Shown piece by piece: positions 33,624 through 42,790 of a stretch of DNA of 43,231 nucleotides (position 1 is its first letter; each line of letters opens with the position of its first letter). This stretch comes from Rhodospirillales bacterium Ga0074136 (GTDB taxonomy: Bacteria > Pseudomonadota > Alphaproteobacteria > Acetobacterales > Acetobacteraceae), in NCBI GenBank assembly GCA_001464375.1, contig LNEW01000175.1, positions 1 to 43,231 on the forward strand, written 5' to 3'. The position numbers and the translations under genes were made by a program. A model generated the notes under the pieces. It had not been told where the DNA came from, made no database searches, and worked only from the letters and a program-made list of their open reading frames with translations.

Positions 33624-34613
33624 TTACGCCGGCATCGGCACGCTGGCCGCGAGCGGATCGAGCAGCCCCTCGATCGCCGCCGGTTCCTCCCATTCCAGCC
33701 GTACGGTCACGACGGTCACCCGGTTGCGGAAGGCCGGCGGAATGCGCACGAAATCCTTGCGCGTGGTGACCGGCGTGGCGCGCAGGCTTTCGGCCTCCGC
33801 CAGCAGGTCGCGCAAATCGCCTTCGTCGAACGGGTAGTGGTCGGCGTAGGATTGCTTCCCCGCCAGGAACACGCCCGCTTCCTGCAGCGTGGCGAAGAAC
33901 TTGCGCGGGTTGGCGATGCCGCAGAAGGCAAACACCGGTTGCCCGGCGAGGAGTTCCGCCTCCGGCCCCGGTCGCAGCCTGGCGCGCAGCACCGGCATGC
34001 CGGGGGGGAGTTGGGCGAGCGCGCCGGTCTCGTCCGGCCCGATCAGCACGGCGGCGCGGCAGCGTGACGCCGCGGCGGCGACCGGTTCGCGCAGCGGCCC
34101 CGCCGGGATGATGCGGCCATTGCCGAAGCCGTAGGACCCGTCGATCACCAGCAGCGACAGGTCTTTTTCCAGCGTCGGGTTCTGCAGCCCGTCATCCATC
34201 ACGATCGCCTGGGCGCCGCCGGCAACGGCGGCCTGCGCGCCGGCGGCACGGTTTGCCGCCACCCAGGTCGGGCGTTCCGCGGCCAGCAGCAGGGCTTCGT
34301 CGCCCACGGCGGTGCTGTCGTGATTCGCCGGGTCCACGCGGGTTGCCTGCTTGATCCGCCCACCATAGCCGCGCAGCAGGAAATGCGTGCCGATGCCCCG
34401 GTTGCTGAGCCGTCGGCCGATATCGAGCGCCACGGTGGTCTTGCCCGCGCCGCCGGCGGTCGCGTTGCCGCAGCAGATCACCGGCACCGGCGCCTGCCAG
34501 CCGGCGCGCGCCATGCGTCGTGCAGTCGCGGCCGCATACAGGACGGAGACGGGCGAGAGCAGGATGGGCGCAAGCCCCCCGCTGCCGCCGCTCCAGAAGT
34601 CGGGAGCGCGCAT
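33624..34613 (-). CDS. lpxK: tetraacyldisaccharide 4'-kinase
   Basis: A 329-aa membrane-associated kinase that phosphorylates the 4' position of the lipid A disaccharide. The Walker A loop is GNATAGGAGKTT at residues about 49-60, followed by LLRGYGGR, VGDEALLLA and IVMDDGLQNPTL, all LpxK signatures. The N-terminal segment LAPILLSPVSVLYAAA is the expected membrane anchor. Its ATG shares a base with the kdtA stop (TGATG). It is the third gene of the DUF374-kdtA-lpxK operon. Confidence 0.94.
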   Translation of the reverse strand: MRAPDFWSGGSGGLAPILLSPVSVLYAAATARRMARAGWQAPVPVICCGNATAGGAGKTTVALDIGRRLSNRGIGTHFLLRGYGGRIKQATRVDPANHDSTAVGDEALLLAAERPTWVAANRAAGAQAAVAGGAQAIVMDDGLQNPTLEKDLSLLVIDGSYGFGNGRIIPAGPLREPVAAAASRCRAAVLIGPDETGALAQLPPGMPVLRARLRPGPEAELLAGQPVFAFCGIANPRKFFATLQEAGVFLAGKQSYADHYPFDEGDLRDLLAEAESLRATPVTTRKDFVRIPPAFRNRVTVVTVRLEWEEPAAIEGLLDPLAASVPMPA

Positions 34614-36127
34614 CAGGTACGATCCACCTTTGTCCTTTCCCCCGGCGGCCCGGATGTTTCCGACGCCGCCGCCCGCATGCCGCCCGGCGCGGCCGTATTC
34701 TCATCCGGGCCGGGGAGCAGTGGCGCGAGCGCCGCGGCAATCCGGTCCGGCAGCCCGGCCTGTTCGGCCGCCACCACGGCGGCGGCGCGCGCCTGCGCCT
34801 GCCCCCGATCACGGTTCGTTAGCATGGCGGCCACCGCCTCGGCCAGCGCGGCCGCCGGGTTGGGTTCGGTATCGATACGGACCAGCCCACCCGCGGCCTC
34901 CATGCGGGCCAGGATCTCGGTGAAGTTCCAGGTATGCGGGCCGACCAGCACCGGGCAGCCCAGGCGGGCGGGCTCCAGCGGGTTTTGCCCGCCATGCGGC
35001 ACCAGCGACCCGCCGATGAAGGCCAGGCGCGCCAGGCGGTACCACAGGCCGAGCTCGCCCAGCGTGTCCGCCAGCAGGATCTGCGTATCCGCGCCCAGGT
35101 CCTGCCCTGCACCGCGCTGCGCCAGGGGAATGCCGCCGGCCAGGGCGGCGATCTCGGCCCCGCGCTCGGGGTGGCGCGGCACGATGATGGTCAGCAGGCC
35201 GGGATGCGCCGCCGCCAGGCGCCGGTGGGCGGCGATGACCAGCGCCTCCTCGCCCGGATGGGTGCTGGCGGCGACCCAGGCGGGGCGGTCGCCGATCAAC
35301 GCCGCCAGGCGCGCCAGCGCAGCCGCGTCGGCAGGCAGCGGCGGGGCGGCGAATTTCAGGTTGCCCGGGCAGGTGGCGCCCGACGCGCCCAGGGCGCGGA
35401 AGCGCGCGGCGTCGTCCTCGGACTGCGCCAGCACCAGCATGAAGGCGGAGAGCACGCGCTGCGCGAGCCCCGGCGCGCGCGACCAGCGCCGCGCCGCGCG
35501 CGCCGACATGCGCGCATTGACCAGCGCCATCGGGATGCCGCGCGCCGCGGTGGCGGCAACCAGGTTCGGCCACAGCTCCGATTCTACGAAGACCGCCGCA
35601 TCCGGCCGCCAGCCATCGAGGAAGCGCGCCACCCAGGCCGGCACGTCCAGCGGCACGAAGCGATGCGCCACGCGCGGCGCCAGCGCCGCCGACAGGCGGT
35701 CCGCCAGCAGGGCGGCCGAGGTCACCGTGCCGGTGGTGACCAGGAACCGCAGGTCCGGTTCGCGCCGCGCCAGCGCTTCGATCAAGGGCAGCACCGACAC
35801 CGTCTCGCCGACGCTGGCGGCGTGCAGCCACAGCAGGCGGCCGGGTGGGCGGTCGGCGCCCTCGCCGTAGCGTTCGGGCAGGCGCGCCGCGATTTCCTTG
35901 CCGCGCGCCGCGCGGCGGCGCAGGTGCAGCGGCAGGACCGGGGATAGAGCCGTGGCGGTCCAGCGCCAGGCTACCGCCAGGACGGAAGGCCGGGGAAGGA
36001 CACGCCCCCGGTCCCCCGCCGTTTGCTGGCCGTCGGGGACCGGCGGCCGCGGCCGGTGCCAGGTTTCAGAAGAAGCAGGGGGTTCGGGGGCGTTGCCACC
36101 CCGGACCTTTCTGTCTTCCTGGCTCAC
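34613..36127 (-). CDS. kdtA: 3-deoxy-D-manno-octulosonic acid transferase
   Basis: Adds Kdo to lipid IVA. Motifs: WLHAASVGETVSVLPLIEAL with the catalytic Glu108, VESELWPNL, LVNARMS, ASTHPGEE, VPRHPER and GGSLVPHGGQNPLEPA. Downstream of residue 50 the usual inner-membrane anchor is present (AVAWRWTATALSPVLPLHL). The protein is 504 aa, some 60-70 longer than normal. The first 45 or so residues are low-complexity and arise partly from a hairpin DNA element at 36081-36107, and no start codon closer to the family N-terminus exists in frame. The ATG at 36127 overlaps the acyltransferase stop (36124). Confidence 0.93.
   Translation of the reverse strand: MSQEDRKVRGGNAPEPPASSETWHRPRPPVPDGQQTAGDRGRVLPRPSVLAVAWRWTATALSPVLPLHLRRRAARGKEIAARLPERYGEGADRPPGRLLWLHAASVGETVSVLPLIEALARREPDLRFLVTTGTVTSAALLADRLSAALAPRVAHRFVPLDVPAWVARFLDGWRPDAAVFVESELWPNLVAATAARGIPMALVNARMSARAARRWSRAPGLAQRVLSAFMLVLAQSEDDAARFRALGASGATCPGNLKFAAPPLPADAAALARLAALIGDRPAWVAASTHPGEEALVIAAHRRLAAAHPGLLTIIVPRHPERGAEIAALAGGIPLAQRGAGQDLGADTQILLADTLGELGLWYRLARLAFIGGSLVPHGGQNPLEPARLGCPVLVGPHTWNFTEILARMEAAGGLVRIDTEPNPAAALAEAVAAMLTNRDRGQAQARAAAVVAAEQAGLPDRIAAALAPLLPGPDENTAAPGGMRAAASETSGPPGERTKVDRT
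36081..36107. repeat. imperfect hairpin element within the 5' end of kdtA
   Basis: GGTTCGGGG and CCCCGGACC form a 9-bp stem with one wobble pair and an 8-nt loop. The left flank AGAAGCAGGGGGTTCGGGGG resembles the flank of the hairpin at 14398 (AGAAACGGAGGGGGATTCGG). Both are on the plus strand in the same orientation. It looks like a recurring intergenic element that the kdtA reading frame has absorbed. Confidence 0.4.
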
Positions 36128-36801
36128 GCGCCGACCATCGCATCAGCCTGCGCGCAGGCCGCGTTCAGCGCGGCGGCGATGGCCGCCACACCCGTCGCCG
36201 CATCCTCCCGCGCCACCGCGACCGGCGCGCCCATCACCGCCACGCCCCGCGCAAACGGCAGCGGGAACCGCATCCGGTCCCACGACCCGGCCAGCCTCAT
36301 GCGGGAGGACGCCACCGCGCAGGGCAGCACCGGCACGCCGGCCAGCGCCGCCAGCTGCGCCACGCCGGGTGCGGCGACGCGCGCCGGCCCCCGCGGCCCA
36401 TCCGGCGTGATCACCGCGACGCCGCCGCCCGACAGGATCCGCGCCAGCCCCCGCAGCCCCGTCGCCCCGCCCTTGGAGGAGGAGGCATGCACCACGTCGA
36501 TCCCGAAGGGCCGCACCGCGGCCGCGATCAGCCGGCCGTCACGGTGGCGGGAGATCAGCACCTGCGCCCGCCGCCCGCCGCCCTGTGGCACGCGCCGCGC
36601 CAGCAGCCGCCAGCCGAGGGCCGCCAGCGGCAGGCGTTCGTGCCAGAAGGCCAGGATCATCGGGCGGTCGGCAAAGGCATGGGCATGCTCCTCGCCCACC
36701 AGGGTCCAGCGCGTGGTGGCCCAGACCAGGCGGAGATACAGCGCGACCAGCCACGCCAGCATGCCCTGGACGGCGGGGTGGCGGATCAGGCGCTTCGCCA
36801 T
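36124..36801 (-). CDS. DUF374 lysophospholipid acyltransferase-like protein
   Basis: A 225-aa protein of the DUF374 family found beside kdtA and lpxK in many alphaproteobacteria. The acyltransferase-like motif is LAFWHERLPLAALG; LISRHRDGRLIAAAVRPFG and VITPDGPRGPARV follow. The N-terminal hydrophobic segment is a membrane anchor. It is probably involved in lipid A acylation, an inference from gene context. Start ATG 36801 is chosen by the family N-terminus (MAKRLIRHP). First gene of the lipid A operon, divergent from the RND genes. Confidence 0.88.
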   Translation of the reverse strand: MAKRLIRHPAVQGMLAWLVALYLRLVWATTRWTLVGEEHAHAFADRPMILAFWHERLPLAALGWRLLARRVPQGGGRRAQVLISRHRDGRLIAAAVRPFGIDVVHASSSKGGATGLRGLARILSGGGVAVITPDGPRGPARVAAPGVAQLAALAGVPVLPCAVASSRMRLAGSWDRMRFPLPFARGVAVMGAPVAVAREDAATGVAAIAAALNAACAQADAMVGA

Positions 36802-36944
36802 CGGGGCCTGCGGCACGGAATTGTCACGCAGCGGCCCTAGCACGCCCGGCGGCACCGGCGAAGCGGCGCCACCTTGCGGAGGTTTCGCAAAGGCACGGCG
36901 GCGTGGCAGGATCGCGGCGGTCGATGATTCGAAGGTGATACGGC
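36802..36944. promoter_or_regulatory. divergent promoter region between DUF374 and RND genes
   Basis: This 143-nt spacer must carry both promoters. It holds TTGCG-N7-CGCAA (a 5-bp inverted repeat around 36874-36890), a candidate site for a local regulator. No -35/-10 pair stands out. No regulator gene lies in the neighbourhood. Confidence 0.3.
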
Positions 36945-38135
36945 ATGGTGTGGGTCCGGGCGTTCCAAGGTTCCGCCGCGCGACGCATGCGCATGGCCCT
37001 GCTGCTGGCGGGCCTGCCAATGATGGTGCTGGCGGGCTGCAAGGACTCGGCCCCGCCCGCGCAACAGACCGCCGCGCCGCCGGCGGTGGTGGTGGCGCGC
37101 GTGGAACGCCAGTCGATCAGCCAGGGCGCCGAGTTCATCGGCCGGGTCGAGGCGATCGACAAGATGGATGTGCGCGCCCGCGTCACCGGCTTCCTTTATG
37201 CCCGGCATTTCGAGGAAGGCGCCCAGGTCAAGGCGAACGACCTGCTGTTCACCATCGAACAGGCGCCCTTCGCCGCCGAGGTGGCGCTGCGCCAGGCTGC
37301 GGTGGACCGCGCCGAGGCCGAGCTGCGCAACGCCACCCTGCAGGTCGAGCGCGGCCAGGAACTGCTGCGCACCAATGCCATCCCGCAATCCACCGTGGAC
37401 GACCGCATCACCGTGCAGGCGGCGTCCCAGGCCGCGCTCAGTTCGGCCAAGGCCCAGCTGGAACAGGCCGAGATCCAGTACGGCTACACCACCATTCGCG
37501 CCGCCTTCGACGGTCGCGCGGGGCGCTCGCCGCTCAGCCCCGGCAACGTGGTGGGGCCCGATACCGGCATCCTGGTCACGGTGGTGCGCGACGACCCGAT
37601 CCGCGTGACCTTCCCGGTGACACAGCGCGAATTGCTGCGCTTCCGCCGCGCCGGCGGCCAGTCCGGCGCCGATGCCGTGCAGGTGCTGGTGCGCCTGCCC
37701 GACGGCACGCTGCTGGACACCGCCGGGCGGATCGACTTCATCGACGTCACCGCCAACCGTTCGACCGACAGCGTGCAGGTGGTCGCACAGGTGCCCAATG
37801 CGCAGCACCTGCTCACCGACGGCCAGGCGGTCGCGGTGGTGGTGCGCGCCGCGCAGCCCCAGCAGGCCATCGTGATCCCGCAATCGGCGCTGCAGATCGA
37901 CCAGCAGGGCACGTTCGTGCTGGTGGTCGGGGCCGAGAACAAGGTCGAGGTGAAGCGCGTGCGCACCACCCCCGGCCCGGATGGCCAGACCGTGGTGACC
38001 GAAGGCCTCGAGCCCGGCCAACTCATCATCATCGAGGGATCGCAGCGCGCCCGCCCCGGGCAACCGGTGACGCCCCGCCAGCAGGAGGCGCCGCCCACCG
38101 GCGCCGTGCCCGCGAACCCCCCGCGCGGCGGCTGA
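36945..38135 (+). CDS. RND efflux periplasmic adaptor subunit
   Basis: A 396-aa membrane-fusion protein of the AcrA/MexA type. Signal peptide with lipobox (MMVLAGC) after a basic N-region. The barrel-sandwich half-motifs are [19 protein letters not shown] and [19 protein letters not shown]; the coiled hairpin between has [18 protein letters not shown]. The C-terminal membrane-proximal domain ends [13 protein letters not shown]. It links the pump to an outer-membrane channel in the periplasm. Start ATG 36945 has AAGGTG 7 nt upstream; ATG 36987 is an alternative. It is 4 nt from the pump gene. Confidence 0.93.
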   Translation: MVWVRAFQGSAARRMRMALLLAGLPMMVLAGCKDSAPPAQQTAAPPAVVVARVERQSISQGAEFIGRVEAIDKMDVRARVTGFLYARHFEEGAQVKANDLLFTIEQAPFAAEVALRQAAVDRAEAELRNATLQVERGQELLRTNAIPQSTVDDRITVQAASQAALSSAKAQLEQAEIQYGYTTIRAAFDGRAGRSPLSPGNVVGPDTGILVTVVRDDPIRVTFPVTQRELLRFRRAGGQSGADAVQVLVRLPDGTLLDTAGRIDFIDVTANRSTDSVQVVAQVPNAQHLLTDGQAVAVVVRAAQPQQAIVIPQSALQIDQQGTFVLVVGAENKVEVKRVRTTPGPDGQTVVTEGLEPGQLIIIEGSQRARPGQPVTPRQQEAPPTGAVPANPPRGG

Positions 38136-38139
38136 ACCC

Positions 38140-41100
38140 ATGATCAGCAAGGTCTTCGTCGACCGGCCGCGCCTCGCGGTCGTCATCGCCATCGTCATGA
38201 CCATCGCGGGCATCGTCTCGCTGATGCAGATCCCGGTCGCGCAGTTCCCCGACATCGTGCCGCCGCAGGTGACCGTCACGGCGAACTACCCGGGCGCCTC
38301 GGCCGAGGTGGTGGAAGCCACCGTTGCCCAGCCGATCGAGAGCCAGGTCAACGGCGTGGACAACATGATCTACATGCGGTCCACCAGCGGCAATGACGGG
38401 TCCTATACGCTGACGGTGTCCTTCCGCGTGGGCACCGACCCCGACCAGAACACCACCAATGTGAACAACCGTGTGCAGCTGGCCCTGGCGCAGCTGCCCG
38501 ACCAGGTGCAGCGCCAGGGGCTGTCCGTTCGCAAGAAGTCGTCGGCGCTGCTGCAGGTCATCACGCTGCGGTCGACCACCGGCGCGCAGGACACGCTGTT
38601 CCTGTCGAACTACGCCACCATCAACATCATGGATGTGCTCAAGCGCGTGCCCGGCGTGGGCGACGCCATCATGTTCGGCGCGCGCGACTATTCCATGCGC
38701 ATCTGGTTCGAGACCGACCGGCTGACCGCGCTGAACCTCACGCCCAGCGACATCGTCAACGCCATCCAGGCGCAGAACCAGGTGGCCCCGCTCGGGCGCA
38801 TCGGCGCGCAGCCGGCCAGCACCGACACCTCCTACCAGCTCAACATCCGCACCACCGGGCGGCTGGAGAACACCGACCAGTTCGGCAACATCGTGGTGCG
38901 CGCGAATGCCGACGGCTCGGCGCTGCGCGTGCGCGACGTGGCGCGCATCGAACTGGGCGCCTGGAACGAGGATATCGCAACCCGGCTGAACGGCCAGGAC
39001 GCCATCGGCATCCAGATCTACCTCGCACCCGGCGCCAATGCGGTAGGCACCGCCGACGAGGTCGCGAAGGCGATGCGTGCGCTGGCCGCGCGCTTCCCGG
39101 CAGGCCTGGAATACGCCGTCAACTACGACACCACCGGCTTCGTGAAGCTGACCATCGAGGTGGTGATCCACACCCTGATCGAAGCCTTCATCCTGGTGGT
39201 GCTGGTGGTCTTCCTGTTCCTGGGGTCGTTCCGCGCCACGCTGATCCCGCTGGTGGCGGTGCCGGTCAGCCTCATCGCCACCTTCGTCGTGCTGAACGCG
39301 ATGGGGTATTCGGCCAATACCGTCTCCCTGCTGGCCATGGTGCTGGCCATCGGCATCGTGGTGGACGACGCCATCGTGGTGGTCGAGGCGGTCGAGGCGA
39401 AGATGGAGGAAGACCCATCGCTGTCGGTGGCCGACGCCACCAAGGTCGCGATGGAGGGCATCACCGCGCCGATCATCGCCATCACGCTGGTGCTGCTGTC
39501 GGTCTTCGTCCCGCTCGCGTTCATTCCGGGCATCTCGGGCGAATTGTTCCGGCAATTCGCGGTGACCGTCTCGGTCGGCATGTTCTTCTCGGCGATCAAC
39601 GCGCTGTCGCTGTCGCCGGCGTTGTGCGCAGTGCTGCTCTCGGCGCATCACGGCCCCAAGACCGGGATCATGGGGCGCGTCTCGCGCGCCATCGACACCG
39701 TGCGGGACGGGTATGCGGGCATCGTCACGCGGCTGGTGCGCAAGGCCTTCATCTCGATCATCCTGCTGGCGGTGTTCGTCGCCGGCATCATCGGCGTGGG
39801 TAGCCGCACGCCCACCGGCTTCCTGCCGCAGGAAGACCAGGGCGCCTTCTTCGTCGAACTCCGCCTGCCCGAGGGTGCCAGCCTCAACCGCACGCTCGAT
39901 GTCGCGAAGCAGGTGGAGGCGGCGGCGCGCAACCTCGCCGGCGTGCAGGACGTCATCACCATCACCGGATATTCGATGCTGAACGGCCTGGCGCAGTCCA
40001 ACAGCGGCTTCCTGATCGTCACGCTGAAGCCCTTCGACGAACGCACCACGCCGGCACTGGGCGTGAACGGCATCATCGCCGCCATCGCGCGGGCGACCGC
40101 CGAGGTGCCGGCGCAGGTCATTCCGTTCAACCTGCCGCCCATCATCGGCCTGGGCACCGCCGGCGGCTTCGAGTTCCAGTTGCAGAACCTGGAGGGCCGC
40201 CCGGTCGGCGAGATGGCGGCGGTGATGCGCGCGCTGGTGCTGGCGGCCAACCAGGACGAGTCGCTGACGCGCGTGTTCTCCACATTCTCGGCGGGGAATC
40301 CGTCGGTGTTCCTCGACATCGACCGCGACCGCGCGCAGGTGCTCGGGGTGTCGCTGAACGACATCTTCTCGACGGTGGCCTCCGCCATGGGCGGGGCCTA
40401 TGTGAACGACTTCAACCTGTTCGGCCGCACCTGGAAGGTCAGCCTGCAGGCCGAACAGGCCGACCGCGCCGGCATCCCCGACATCTACCGCGTGAACGTG
40501 CGCAACGCCGAAGGGCAGATGATCCCGCTGCGGGCCCTGGCCGAGGCGCGGATCGAGTTCGGCCCGCAATCCATCATCCGCTACAACAACGTCCGCAGCC
40601 TGACGATCAATGGCGAATCGGCGCCCGGGCGGTCCTCGGGCGATGGCCTCGCGGCCATGGAACGCGTCGCCCGGGCCACGCTGCCGGCGGGCTATGCCTT
40701 CGAATGGACGGGCACGGCCTTCCAGGAAAAAGCAGCCTCCGGGCAGACCGGCACCATCCTGGCGCTGGCCGTGCTGTTCGCCTTCCTGTTCCTGGTCGGG
40801 CTGTACGAATCCTGGACCATCCCGGTGCCGGTTCTGTTGTCGGTGTCGGTCGGCGTGCTGGGCGCCATGGCGGCGATCGGGCCGGCGGGGCTGTCGCTCG
40901 ACCTCTATGCGCAGGTCGGCATCGTGGTGCTGATCGCGCTCGCGGCGAAGAACGGCATCCTCATCATCGAATTCGCCAAGGACCAGCGCGAGAACCAGGG
41001 CAAATCGATCATCGAGGCCGCCATCCTGGGAGCGAAACTCCGCTTCCGCGCGGTGATGATGACGTCCTTCGCCTTCATCCTCGGCTTGTTTCCGCTGGTG

Positions 41101-41289
41101 GTGGCCGAGGGCGCCTCCGAGATCAGCCGCCGCGCCGTCGGCACCCCCGTCTTCTGGGGGATGCTGGCGGCGTCCTCCATCGGCATCTTCATGATCCCAA
41201 TGCTCTATGTGGTGTTCCAGACGCTGCGCGAACGCATCAAGGGCAGGATCTTCCGGACCAAACCGGCCGCCGGTGCCCCCCACGCTTGA
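38140..41289 (+). CDS. RND efflux pump permease, HAE1 family
   Basis: A 1049-aa inner-membrane proton antiporter. The N-terminus has [20 protein letters not shown], and helix 4 carries the proton-relay Asp pair in [16 protein letters not shown]. Helix 10 has [16 protein letters not shown] with the essential Lys. The two large periplasmic loops follow helices 1 and 7. It is closest to the AcrB/MexB group, but substrates cannot be read from sequence. No outer-membrane channel gene is adjacent, so it presumably borrows one. A 75-nt spacer separates it from trxA. Confidence 0.95.
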   Translation: MISKVFVDRPRLAVVIAIVMTIAGIVSLMQIPVAQFPDIVPPQVTVTANYPGASAEVVEATVAQPIESQVNGVDNMIYMRSTSGNDGSYTLTVSFRVGTDPDQNTTNVNNRVQLALAQLPDQVQRQGLSVRKKSSALLQVITLRSTTGAQDTLFLSNYATINIMDVLKRVPGVGDAIMFGARDYSMRIWFETDRLTALNLTPSDIVNAIQAQNQVAPLGRIGAQPASTDTSYQLNIRTTGRLENTDQFGNIVVRANADGSALRVRDVARIELGAWNEDIATRLNGQDAIGIQIYLAPGANAVGTADEVAKAMRALAARFPAGLEYAVNYDTTGFVKLTIEVVIHTLIEAFILVVLVVFLFLGSFRATLIPLVAVPVSLIATFVVLNAMGYSANTVSLLAMVLAIGIVVDDAIVVVEAVEAKMEEDPSLSVADATKVAMEGITAPIIAITLVLLSVFVPLAFIPGISGELFRQFAVTVSVGMFFSAINALSLSPALCAVLLSAHHGPKTGIMGRVSRAIDTVRDGYAGIVTRLVRKAFISIILLAVFVAGIIGVGSRTPTGFLPQEDQGAFFVELRLPEGASLNRTLDVAKQVEAAARNLAGVQDVITITGYSMLNGLAQSNSGFLIVTLKPFDERTTPALGVNGIIAAIARATAEVPAQVIPFNLPPIIGLGTAGGFEFQLQNLEGRPVGEMAAVMRALVLAANQDESLTRVFSTFSAGNPSVFLDIDRDRAQVLGVSLNDIFSTVASAMGGAYVNDFNLFGRTWKVSLQAEQADRAGIPDIYRVNVRNAEGQMIPLRALAEARIEFGPQSIIRYNNVRSLTINGESAPGRSSGDGLAAMERVARATLPAGYAFEWTGTAFQEKAASGQTGTILALAVLFAFLFLVGLYESWTIPVPVLLSVSVGVLGAMAAIGPAGLSLDLYAQVGIVVLIALAAKNGILIIEFAKDQRENQGKSIIEAAILGAKLRFRAVMMTSFAFILGLFPLVVAEGASEISRRAVGTPVFWGMLAASSIGIFMIPMLYVVFQTLRERIKGRIFRTKPAAGAPHA

Positions 41290-41337
41290 CCCCGTGCCTG
41301 CGGCGCACGATTTCTGTTCCAACCGCGGGGACCTTCC

Positions 41338-41359
41338 GTCTCCGCTTCCTGATGGAGAC
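41338..41359 (+). promoter_or_regulatory. short hairpin covering the trxA ribosome site
   Basis: GTCTCC (41338-41343) can pair with GGAGAC (41354-41359) across a 10-nt loop. The right arm includes the GGAG site 7 nt before the trxA ATG, so folding would reduce translation. At only 6 bp it may be weak. Confidence 0.35.
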
Positions 41360-41364
41360 CCCCC

Positions 41365-41697
41365 ATGGGTGACATGACCAAGCCCGTCTCCGACGACACC
41401 TTCAAGCAGGACGTGCTGGAAGCCTCGGGCCCGGTGCTGGTGGATTTCTGGGCCGAATGGTGCGGACCGTGCCGCATGGTGGCGCCCATGCTCGACGAGA
41501 TCGCCGCCGAATACGCCGGCAAGCTGACCATCGCGAAGGTGAACATCGACGACAACCCGATGACGCCCAACGAATACGCGGTGCGCGGGATACCGACGCT
41601 GATCCTGTTCAAGGACGGCAAGCCGGTCGAGACCAAGGTGGGCGCGATGCCGAAGGGCGCGCTGAAGGCCTGGATCTCGGGGGCGATCGGGGAATAG
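41365..41697 (+). CDS. trxA: thioredoxin
   Basis: A 110-aa cytoplasmic dithiol reductase. The active site WCGPC has Cys33 and Cys36 in [18 protein letters not shown]. The conserved cis-proline is in [10 protein letters not shown], and [14 protein letters not shown] ends the fold, all as in classical TrxA. Start ATG 41365 with GGAG upstream. It follows the RND pump but that spacing suggests its own or an extra promoter. Confidence 0.95.
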   Translation: MGDMTKPVSDDTFKQDVLEASGPVLVDFWAEWCGPCRMVAPMLDEIAAEYAGKLTIAKVNIDDNPMTPNEYAVRGIPTLILFKDGKPVETKVGAMPKGALKAWISGAIGE

Positions 41698-41740
41698 TCC
41701 CGTCGCCGGAGCGCCCGCTCGCCCGGACGCGCCAAAGCTG

Positions 41741-41794
41741 CCTATCCTCCATGGTCGCCGCGGCGTGAACGCGCCGCCGGCCCGAGGATAGGAG
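41741..41794 (+). promoter_or_regulatory. 9-bp inverted repeat masking the Bug-receptor ribosome site
   Basis: CCTATCCTC (41741-41749) is fully complementary to GAGGATAGG (41784-41792), with a 34-nt GC-rich loop that can fold further. The right arm overlaps the AGGAG site (41790-41794) of the gene starting at 41804, so the leader RNA could hide the ribosome site. Confidence 0.45.
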
Positions 41795-41803
41795 CCGACT
41801 GCC

Positions 41804-42778
41804 ATGCGCCTGTCACGCCGCGCCAGCCTCGCTTCACTCGTCACCTTATCCGCACCTGGCCGGCCGAAAGCCCAGCCGGCCTGGCCTGGCAGCACGCCGG
41901 TCCGCTTCGTCGTCGCGTTCCCGCCTGGCGGGCCGACCGACATCCTTGGCCGCATGGTTGCCCGCAAGGTCACCGAGCAGCAGGGATGGACCGTCGTGGT
42001 GGAGAATCGCGGCGGCGGCTCCGGCCTGATTGGCATGGGCGAGGTCGCACGCGCCGCACCCGACGGGTTCACGGTCCTCATCAACGCCTCCGCACATTCA
42101 GTGCTGCCTGCGACGCATCGCGGTCAGATCACCTATGACGTCGCAGACGCCTTCATTCCGGTCACCATGCTCGGCCGCACGCCGCTGCTGGTCACGGTCA
42201 CGCCGAGCGTGCCGATCCATGGCATCGCCGACTTGTTGGCTCAGGCCCGCGCCAATCCAGGGCGGTTGAACTACACGGCGGGGTCGCCGGGAGGCGGGCC
42301 GCACATGGCGGCGGAACTGTTCAAGCTCACCGCCGGGATCGACATGCAGTACGTGCCCTATCGCGGCTCAGGCCCAGGCCTGCAGGCGCTGGCCGCCGGT
42401 GACGTTCAACTCGGCTTCGATTCCATGACGTCTGCCGCGCCGCTGGTCCGCGGGGGCTTGATCCGCGCCATCGCCGTGACCTCGCCGAGCCGAGTCGACG
42501 CCTTCCCCGATGTGCCGACAGTGGCAGAGACGCTGCCCGGCTACACAAGCGATACCTGGGTCGCGGCCTTTCTGCCTGCGCGCACGCCCGCACAGGTGGT
42601 GGCGCGACTGCATGGCGCCATAGCGCAGGCGCTGGCCGCACCCGACCTGCGCGCTCTGATCCTGGCTTCCGGCACCGAGCCGGGCGGCGAGCCGCAACCC
42701 ACCTTCGCCGCCGTGCTCGCCGAGGAGATGGCGACCTGGGCGCGCGTCGTGCGCGAGGCGAACATCCGCATCCAGTGA
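41804..42778 (+). CDS. Bug/TctC-type periplasmic solute receptor (orphan)
   Basis: A 324-aa solute-binding protein of the tripartite tricarboxylate receptor family. The N-terminus has twin arginines and a short hydrophobic run (LSRRASLASLVTLSA). The Bug signatures follow: VRFVVAFPPGGPTDILGRMVA, VVENRGGGSGLIGMG, YTAGSPGGGPHMAAELF and VPYRGSGPG. No tctA or tctB is adjacent, which is common for the amplified Bug proteins of such bacteria. The ligand is unknown. It is convergent with the glycosyltransferase gene (12 nt between stops). Confidence 0.92.
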   Translation: MRLSRRASLASLVTLSAPGRPKAQPAWPGSTPVRFVVAFPPGGPTDILGRMVARKVTEQQGWTVVVENRGGGSGLIGMGEVARAAPDGFTVLINASAHSVLPATHRGQITYDVADAFIPVTMLGRTPLLVTVTPSVPIHGIADLLAQARANPGRLNYTAGSPGGGPHMAAELFKLTAGIDMQYVPYRGSGPGLQALAAGDVQLGFDSMTSAAPLVRGGLIRAIAVTSPSRVDAFPDVPTVAETLPGYTSDTWVAAFLPARTPAQVVARLHGAIAQALAAPDLRALILASGTEPGGEPQPTFAAVLAEEMATWARVVREANIRIQ

Positions 42779-42790
42779 ACGCGCGCAGCG

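Noticed and set aside
38029..42084. A minus-strand open frame of 1351 codons opposite the RND pump, trxA and the Bug gene
   Set aside because: It mirrors the codon bias of the plus-strand genes, is very rich in His, Asp, Arg and Gln with no fold-like pattern, and the plus-strand genes have unmistakable motifs.
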